A DNA stretch of 64,000 nucleotides from Oscillospiraceae bacterium (GTDB lineage: Bacteria > Bacillota > Clostridia > Oscillospirales > Oscillospiraceae): the NCBI GenBank assembly GCA_017622995.1, contig JAGAQA010000041.1, positions 1-64,000 on the forward strand, written 5' to 3'. This document shows, one piece after another, positions 59,451 through 64,000 of the stretch. The notes beneath the pieces were generated by a model that ran no database searches, was not told the origin of the DNA, and saw only the letters and a program-made list of their open reading frames with translations. The position numbers were made by a program, and so were the translations under genes. The first letter of the stretch is position 1. The number at the start of each line of letters is the position of its first letter.

Positions 59451-60824
59451 ATGAACTATGATGTGCTTATTATTGGCGCCGGCCCCGGCGGCATTTTTTC
59501 TGCATACGAGCTGGCGCTGCGGGCGCCCGGCCTGAAGATCGGCGTTTTTGAGGCCGGTCATCCGCTGAACAAGCGGGCCTGCCCCATCAACGGCACCACC
59601 ATCAAGAGCTGCATTGGCTGTAAGAGCTGCTCCATCATGTCCGGCTTCGGCGGCGCGGGGGCCTTTTCCGACGGAAAATACAACATCACCAATGATTTCG
59701 GTGGCACCCTCTACGAGTATATCGGCAAGAAGCGGGCCCTGGACCTGATGAAGTATGTAGATGACATCAACATGGCCTACGGCGGCGCGGGCACCAAGCT
59801 CTATTCCACCGCGGGCACCAAGTTTAAGACCATCTGCATTCAGAATGACCTGCACCTGCTGGACGCCTCCGTGCGCCATCTGGGCACCGACATCAACTAT
59901 GTGGTGCTGGAAAACCTGTACGCGTTCCTTCAGGACAAGGTGGACTTCCACTTTGATACCCCGGTCCGGGGCATCCGCTGCGTAAGCGGCGGTTACGAGG
60001 TCCGGTGTGACAGCGCCTCCTATACCTGCAAACAGTGCATCGTCTCCGTAGGCCGCAGCGGCAGCAAGTGGATGGAAGAGATCTGCCGGGAGATGGAGAT
60101 CCCCACCCAGTCCAACCGTGTGGACATCGGCGTCCGTGTGGAGCTGCCGGCGGTGGTGTTCTCCCACCTGACCGACGAGCTCTACGAGAGCAAAATTGTC
60201 TACCGCACCCAGAAGTATGAGGATAAGGTCCGCACCTTCTGCATGAACCCCAAGGGCGCCGTGGTCAACGAGAACACCAACGGCATCATCACCGTCAACG
60301 GCCACAGCTACGAGGATCCCGCCAAGCAGACGGAGAACACCAACTTTGCCCTGCTGGTTGCCAAGCACTTCTCCGAGCCCTTCAAGGATTCCAACGGCTA
60401 CGGTGAGTCCATCGCAAGGCTCAGCAATATGCTGGGCGGCGGCGTCATTGTTCAGCGCTTCGGGGATCTGATCCGGGGCCAGCGCTCCACCCCCAAGCGG
60501 ATGGAGGAGAGCTTCGTCACCCCCACCCTCAACGCCACCCCCGGGGATCTGAGCCTGGTGCTGCCCAAGCGGATTCTGGACGGCATCATCGAAATGCTCT
60601 ATGCCCTGGATAAAATCGCCCCCGGCACCGCCAACGACGACACCCTGCTGTATGGCGTGGAGGTCAAGTTCTACAATATGGAGGTTGCCGTGGACGAGCA
60701 TCTGGAAACCAAGTATCCGGGCCTCTATATCATCGGCGACGGCAGCGGCATCACCCATTCCCTGTCCCATGCCTCTGCCAGCGGCGTCCATGTGGCCCGC
60801 CGGATCGCCGGCTTCCAGGAGTAA
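59451..60824 (+). CDS. FAD-dependent oxidoreductase (NAD(P)/FAD family), Cys-rich
   Basis: The 457-residue protein starts MNYDVLIIGAGPGGIFSAYE, a Rossmann FAD loop. It has a cysteine cluster CPINGTTIKSCIGCKSCSIM (~44-63), then GFGGAGAFSDGKYN, and ends with YIIGDGSGITHSLSHASASG, the FAD-ribityl motif. This architecture fits the uncharacterised flavoproteins related to the YhiN/BaiN and GidA-like dehydrogenases; the C-x2-C-x2-C segment may hold an Fe-S cluster. Reaction unknown. It is monocistronic and convergent with the recombinase-SpoVT gene. Confidence 0.8.
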   Translation: MNYDVLIIGAGPGGIFSAYELALRAPGLKIGVFEAGHPLNKRACPINGTTIKSCIGCKSCSIMSGFGGAGAFSDGKYNITNDFGGTLYEYIGKKRALDLMKYVDDINMAYGGAGTKLYSTAGTKFKTICIQNDLHLLDASVRHLGTDINYVVLENLYAFLQDKVDFHFDTPVRGIRCVSGGYEVRCDSASYTCKQCIVSVGRSGSKWMEEICREMEIPTQSNRVDIGVRVELPAVVFSHLTDELYESKIVYRTQKYEDKVRTFCMNPKGAVVNENTNGIITVNGHSYEDPAKQTENTNFALLVAKHFSEPFKDSNGYGESIARLSNMLGGGVIVQRFGDLIRGQRSTPKRMEESFVTPTLNATPGDLSLVLPKRILDGIIEMLYALDKIAPGTANDDTLLYGVEVKFYNMEVAVDEHLETKYPGLYIIGDGSGITHSLSHASASGVHVARRIAGFQE

Positions 60825-60846
60825 GTCTTTCCAATACGACAAGCCA

Positions 60847-60882
60847 GGTCCCCCTTATCGTCGTGATAAGGGGGACCATTTT
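60847..60882. terminator. Terminator between the flavoprotein and the recombinase-SpoVT fusion
   Basis: A 12-bp perfect stem GTCCCCCTTATC / GATAAGGGGGAC with ATTTT on the plus side lies between convergent stops. It was presumably the original spoVT terminator on the minus strand. Confidence 0.8.
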
Positions 60883-60887
60883 CGTAT

Positions 60888-63041
60888 TCAGCTTTCCATC
60901 TGCTTTCCCAGAAAGCCGGCGATGGCTTTGGTCAGACCCTGTTCGCTCTGACCCAGGGGCTTGTCATGTTCTTCCAGCAGGAGCAGGACGCTTCCCATCA
61001 GGTCCCCCTGAGAAAGGATGGGGGATGCGGCGCCCAGATGGTACTTGCTCTCCCCCTGGGAGGCCTTTATGGGATTGTCGCCCTGCTGATAGAGATAGTT
61101 TTTCCGCTGCTCCATCAGCTTTTCCAGCTCCGGGGAGTTGGGTTTGTCCAACAGCTCCTTCCGGGGTGCCCCATGAAGGGCGATGATTCCGTCCCGGTCC
61201 GTAATGGCCGTAATGTGCCCCGTGGCGGCGCTGACGGATTCACACATCTGGCTGGCAAATTCCTGCAAATCCCCCATGGGGGAGTATTTCCGGAAGATCA
61301 CGCCCCCGTCCTTTTCCGTGTAAATCTCCAAGGGGTCACCGTTACTGATAACATTGACACGGAAAACCTTGTCCTCGTGGTTTTTTGAGGACTGAATCAG
61401 CCGGTTTTCGATATTTTCCGTGCCCGAATTAAAATTTACGGCGTTCTCCTTTTCGCTCACGTGAAGCAGAGCGTCAATGTCCGCCTGTAAATAGATTTCC
61501 AGCCGATCTTCATAGACCTGAATACGCTGGATGATAAGCTCCAAATCGTTTCGGTCAAGGGATTCCTTATTCAGAATGTCTTCAAACACATCCAAGGCAG
61601 TCTTTGCCGTTCGGTTAATCTGGATGATGGTGTTACGCTTGTCGGACAGCATGGTGATCTGATGATCCAGCCCCTCAATCTTCTTTTGCAGGTCGGCTTC
61701 CAGTTCGTCGTAGGTTTCCGCCAGCAGTTCCTCCTGTTCCGGGTGCTTCATGATGTCCCGGATGCGCTGCCGCTTGGTGGCTTTCAACTCCTCCCGCAGC
61801 TGACCCATCACCTGCGCCAGATGGTCGGCGGACTGCTCGGTTTCCAGGACATCCTCGGTTTTCCGTGCCAAATCGGCGTTGAGCTGCGCCAGCATGGAGC
61901 GGGAGTTTTCTTTTACCTTTTTCACATAGAGCTTGAGAAGCTCGTCCAGCTTGTCTACTCTTATATGGTGAGAGGAACAGGCAGCACGCCCCCGGCGGTG
62001 ATAGGTGCCGCAGGTGTAGGCGGGGCTTAAATCCTTGCGGCTCATGGCGAACATGGGACTGCCGCAGTCGCCGCAGAAGAGAAAGCCGGAGTAAACATTG
62101 CCGTATTTCTTCACGCCACGGTAGTTGGCGGTGGAGCGCTTCTCCCGCAACGCCCGGGTGGTGGCGAAGGTGCGGTAATCGATGATGGGCTGGTGGTGGT
62201 TCTCAATGACGATGTGTTCCTCCTCGTCCCGGCGGACATCCTTGCCGTTGATTTTGGCACGGGTATATTTCGCCTGCCGCAGGGTGCCGATATAGAAATC
62301 GTTGTCCAGAATCCCCTGCACCGTCACAATCGCCCAGGCGGCTTTGGTTTTCCGGGTGGTGGTTTCGCCCTCGGCTTCCTTGCGCATTTGCTCCGACATC
62401 CGGGGGGTGGGAATGCCCTGCTCGGTCAGGTAGTTGGCGATTTTTTTGTAGCCCCAGCCGTGGTTGTTGTAGAGATCAAAAATCTGCCGCACAACTTCTG
62501 CTTCCGTCGGCACGATCTCGAATTCTTTCTGCTTGTTGATGATGTAGCCGTAGGGCGCAGCGCAGAGCCATTTGCCGTCCGCCTGCCGCCGCCGGATGAC
62601 ATTCTTCACCTTTTTGCTGGTGTCGGTGACAGGCATTTCGTTAATGAGGAACTGGAACTGAATTTTCAGCCAGTCGTCATCGTTGGGAAAGTCAATGTTG
62701 TCGCCGATGGAGATGATCCGCACGCCGGCATCCCGCAAATCCTCCAGCTCCACCAGTCCCCGGCTGTTCCGCCGGGAGAATCGGGAAAAGTCCTTTACCA
62801 CCAGAATGTCATACTGATGACGAATCAGACCCTTTCGCATGGCCTGATAGCCTTCCCGCTGTTCAAAGGTATAGCCGGAGCGATCCCGATCTTCGTAGAA
62901 TGTCAGGGAGCTTCCCGGGAAGCGGGTATTGACGAAATCCTGAATGATGGCCTTCTGGTTTTCGATGGACACATTGTCCCGATCCAGTTCCTCATCCACG
63001 GAGATACGGCAGTAGCCTGCTATGTCAAAGTGTTCAATCAT
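60888..63041 (-). CDS. Large serine recombinase fused in frame to the C-terminal domain of SpoVT
   Basis: The ATG at 63041 (AGGAGGTGCAAC upstream) gives 717 residues. Residues ~5-150 are the serine resolvase domain (GYCRISVDEE with catalytic Ser; VVKDFSRFSRRN). Next come the recombinase domain (EAEVVRQIFDLYNNHGWGYKKIANYL), a zinc ribbon (FLFCGDCGSPMF; CGTYHRRGRAACSSH) and a coiled coil to ~520. Residues 568-717 (60891-61340), from GDPLEIYTEKDGG to GFLGKQMES, are SpoVT without its first ~30 residues, including FRKYSPMGDLQEFA and the GAF domain. The AbrB-type DNA-binding half is thus incomplete. The simplest reading is integration of a mobile element into spoVT, with its recombinase reading across the attachment site. 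Confidence 0.9.
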   Translation of the reverse strand: MIEHFDIAGYCRISVDEELDRDNVSIENQKAIIQDFVNTRFPGSSLTFYEDRDRSGYTFEQREGYQAMRKGLIRHQYDILVVKDFSRFSRRNSRGLVELEDLRDAGVRIISIGDNIDFPNDDDWLKIQFQFLINEMPVTDTSKKVKNVIRRRQADGKWLCAAPYGYIINKQKEFEIVPTEAEVVRQIFDLYNNHGWGYKKIANYLTEQGIPTPRMSEQMRKEAEGETTTRKTKAAWAIVTVQGILDNDFYIGTLRQAKYTRAKINGKDVRRDEEEHIVIENHHQPIIDYRTFATTRALREKRSTANYRGVKKYGNVYSGFLFCGDCGSPMFAMSRKDLSPAYTCGTYHRRGRAACSSHHIRVDKLDELLKLYVKKVKENSRSMLAQLNADLARKTEDVLETEQSADHLAQVMGQLREELKATKRQRIRDIMKHPEQEELLAETYDELEADLQKKIEGLDHQITMLSDKRNTIIQINRTAKTALDVFEDILNKESLDRNDLELIIQRIQVYEDRLEIYLQADIDALLHVSEKENAVNFNSGTENIENRLIQSSKNHEDKVFRVNVISNGDPLEIYTEKDGGVIFRKYSPMGDLQEFASQMCESVSAATGHITAITDRDGIIALHGAPRKELLDKPNSPELEKLMEQRKNYLYQQGDNPIKASQGESKYHLGAASPILSQGDLMGSVLLLLEEHDKPLGQSEQGLTKAIAGFLGKQMES
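61332..61340 (-). other. Approximate attachment-site junction between element and spoVT
   Basis: The SpoVT-like sequence begins at minus-strand GGTGACCCC, coding Gly-Asp-Pro of the conserved GDPLEI segment. To the right the reading frame is recombinase sequence. The crossover must lie at or near this point; the exact dinucleotide cannot be fixed without the other end or an empty site. Confidence 0.6.
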
Positions 63042-63151
63042 GTTGCACCTCCTGTTCTGATAATATCTATTTGAATATTGATGTTTATAGATAACATTGT
63101 ATATCATGAATCTACAAATTGCAAGAACTTTTTTCGGGAGTCTGTTGGCAG

Positions 63152-63192
63152 CAAAAGTTACCGCACGCTTTCCCGGCGTGCGGTAACTTTTG
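63152..63192. terminator. Perfect 17-bp hairpin upstream of the recombinase gene
   Basis: Arms CAAAAGTTACCGCACGC (63152-63168) and its full complement (63176-63192) with a 7-nt loop lie 14 bp beyond the stop of the small gene at 63207 and ~110 bp before the recombinase start. TTTT on the minus-strand 3' arm fits a terminator that would separate recombinase expression from the upstream genes. Confidence 0.7.
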
Positions 63193-63206
63193 AGACGAGC
63201 AGGAAA

Positions 63207-63470
63207 TTACAGCTCCATCTGGGCGGACTTCTGTGCCTTCTCCCGCCGGACTGCCAGCTCTGCACAGCGCTTTTTGTTGTATGCCAACAAATCCAGGGTG
63301 CTTCGTTGCAAGTCCTCTTTCCCGGAACGGAAGACGGCTACCATATACTTCTGCTTCTTCCATTGGGCATACATGGGTTTCAGGTTCGCCTGTACAGCAG
63401 CATCCTCAGCCTCTTTCCGAGTTAGCCACACCTGAACCAGTTTCTTTGCATCGTCCTGAATAATCTCCAT
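63207..63470 (-). CDS. Small mobile-element protein (87 residues), unknown function
   Basis: The product begins MEIIQDDAKKLVQVWLTRKE and contains LKPMYAQWKKQKYMVAVFRSG and DLQRSTLDLLAYNKKRCAEL. I recall similar short proteins next to serine recombinases on conjugative elements of Clostridia, but no function is known to me. It is highly charged, mostly helical in appearance and has no signal peptide. It lies 165 bp upstream of the recombinase, separated by a terminator-like hairpin. Confidence 0.6.
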   Translation of the reverse strand: MEIIQDDAKKLVQVWLTRKEAEDAAVQANLKPMYAQWKKQKYMVAVFRSGKEDLQRSTLDLLAYNKKRCAELAVRREKAQKSAQMEL

Positions 63471-63587
63471 GTTAATGCCCCCTTTTCTTCAAATTATTGC
63501 CATATCTTTCTCTTTTAATGCGAATAGGCGTGCTCCTTTCTCCGGCAGGCAATCCTGCGCGTGTTGGTTTACGAACCTCGTTTTCGG

Positions 63588-63824
63588 TCAATCGTCTCTT
63601 CGCTTCTGCCAGACAATTTCATAGCCCAGTATATCGGCAAGCTCCAGCACCTCCCGATAGCGAAGGGTCTGGTCGCTCAGCTTAGCGGAAAAGTTGGAAT
63701 CGCTGTCACTCCAACCGTACTCCGCGGAGCAGGCTTCCACCGCTTCCTTCTGGGTATAGCCCGCCGCGATGATGTGGGACTGGATGTCACATTTCACTTT
63801 GTTGATTTTTCTTCCCTTTTTCAT
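63588..63824 (-). CDS. Small helix-turn-helix-type regulator of the mobile element (78 residues)
   Basis: The protein reads MKKGRKINKVKCDIQSHIIA, then AGYTQKEAVEACSAEYGWSDSDSNFSAKLSDQTLRYREVLELADILGYEIVWQKR. The GWS..SNFSAKLSDQTLRYREV.ELAD.LGY pattern is typical of small XRE/LLM-like DNA-binding proteins of conjugative transposons. AGGAGGGAACG precedes the ATG. It probably regulates element genes. The 117 bp between it and the next gene, and the 176 bp to the window end, hold nothing else that I can support. Confidence 0.6.
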   Translation of the reverse strand: MKKGRKINKVKCDIQSHIIAAGYTQKEAVEACSAEYGWSDSDSNFSAKLSDQTLRYREVLELADILGYEIVWQKRRDD

Positions 63825-64000
63825 GTTCGTTCCCTCCTGTATTTGATGCTGTTTTCTGTGAAGTTGGTTTCCTGTATGGTGCTTTTTCTACGTAACTGTA
63901 AATTCCTTCCATTTTCTGTCAGCCATGTCCGGGTCATGGACAGGTCTGGCAAATGTTGTGTATGGCGAACCAATTGCGCAGCCGGTGCAGTCCTTTCCCG

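Larger units (their letters stand above)
61341..64000. mobile_element. Left edge of an integrated element in spoVT (continues beyond the window)
   Basis: All DNA from the spoVT junction to the window end looks like mobile-element sequence: the serine recombinase at the border and two small genes of the type that accompany such recombinases on conjugative or mobilisable elements. The opposite end and the missing spoVT start are outside the window, so size and cargo are unknown. Confidence 0.75.

Noticed and set aside
63108-63206. Left attachment site of the element near the 17-bp hairpin
   Set aside because: The reading frame of the recombinase continues into SpoVT at 61340, so the border is there, not upstream of the recombinase.

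Overview
The window looks like chromosomal DNA of a Gram-positive, GC-rich, endospore-forming Clostridia, probably an Oscillospiraceae/Ruminococcaceae-type gut bacterium. Four things support this. Most promoters have the sigma-A pattern (TTGACA-like, 16-17 bp, TATAAT-like). Ribosome binding sites are strong AGGAGG types. The gene set includes RNase Y, a GlgC/GlgD pair, RicT, DegV, an ECF-type ThiW, LepA and a short RpoD. Two sporulation genes are recognisable, pdaA and a broken spoVT. The species cannot be named from sequence alone.

Layout. 1-5.3 kb: the end of a transposase, a YitT-type membrane protein, rny, a Gly-Arg-His tRNA cluster followed by a structured tandem repeat, then a divergent ZIP transporter and DUF134-NifX pair. 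5.4-10.5 kb: a palindromic repeat, a duplicated lipoprotein, an AraC regulator, and an M20 peptidase operon with two membrane proteins. 10.5-15.6 kb: a TPP-riboswitch thiamine salvage operon (thiW-thiM-thiE-HAD-thiD-cytX). 15.6-20 kb: a polar amino acid ABC transporter operon with a leader attenuator. 20-25 kb: a FUSC-HAD fusion, degV, cysK with a cysteine leader peptide, and pdaA. 25-31.5 kb: a glycogen block (GH13, glgA, glgD, glgC). 31.5-39 kb: a GNAT enzyme, mgtE with a leader ORF, and the ppaC-holB-ricT-thrB operon. 39-45.8 kb: galE, a hairpin array, the lepA-hemW-comEB-rrf2 operon and rpoD. 45.9-55.4 kb: a glutamate-type symporter, NfeD-SPFH, mtaB, an HPr-like protein, lspA-rluD, and a DUF308-PPTase-tatD-tcdA operon. 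55.5-60.8 kb: a GH25 lysozyme, an SGNH/MBOAT surface acylation pair and a flavoprotein.

The most striking locus is the right end. A large serine recombinase (start 63041, minus strand) reads in frame into the last 150 residues of SpoVT, so the final ~2.7 kb of the window is the edge of an integrated element that has cut a sporulation regulator gene and replaced its DNA-binding end. This resembles the sigK-type sporulation intervening elements but with spoVT as target, and the recombinase and SpoVT remnant are one polypeptide.

Several small-repeat families are scattered between genes: a heptad (TTGACAA) element with ATCCC/GGGAT hairpins, a TGTCATTGCGAACCAG palindromic family (one copy nested inside a heptad element), and a third long-palindrome MITE family. 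There are also two arrays of consecutive perfect hairpins. No CRISPR array, rRNA gene or replication origin is visible.
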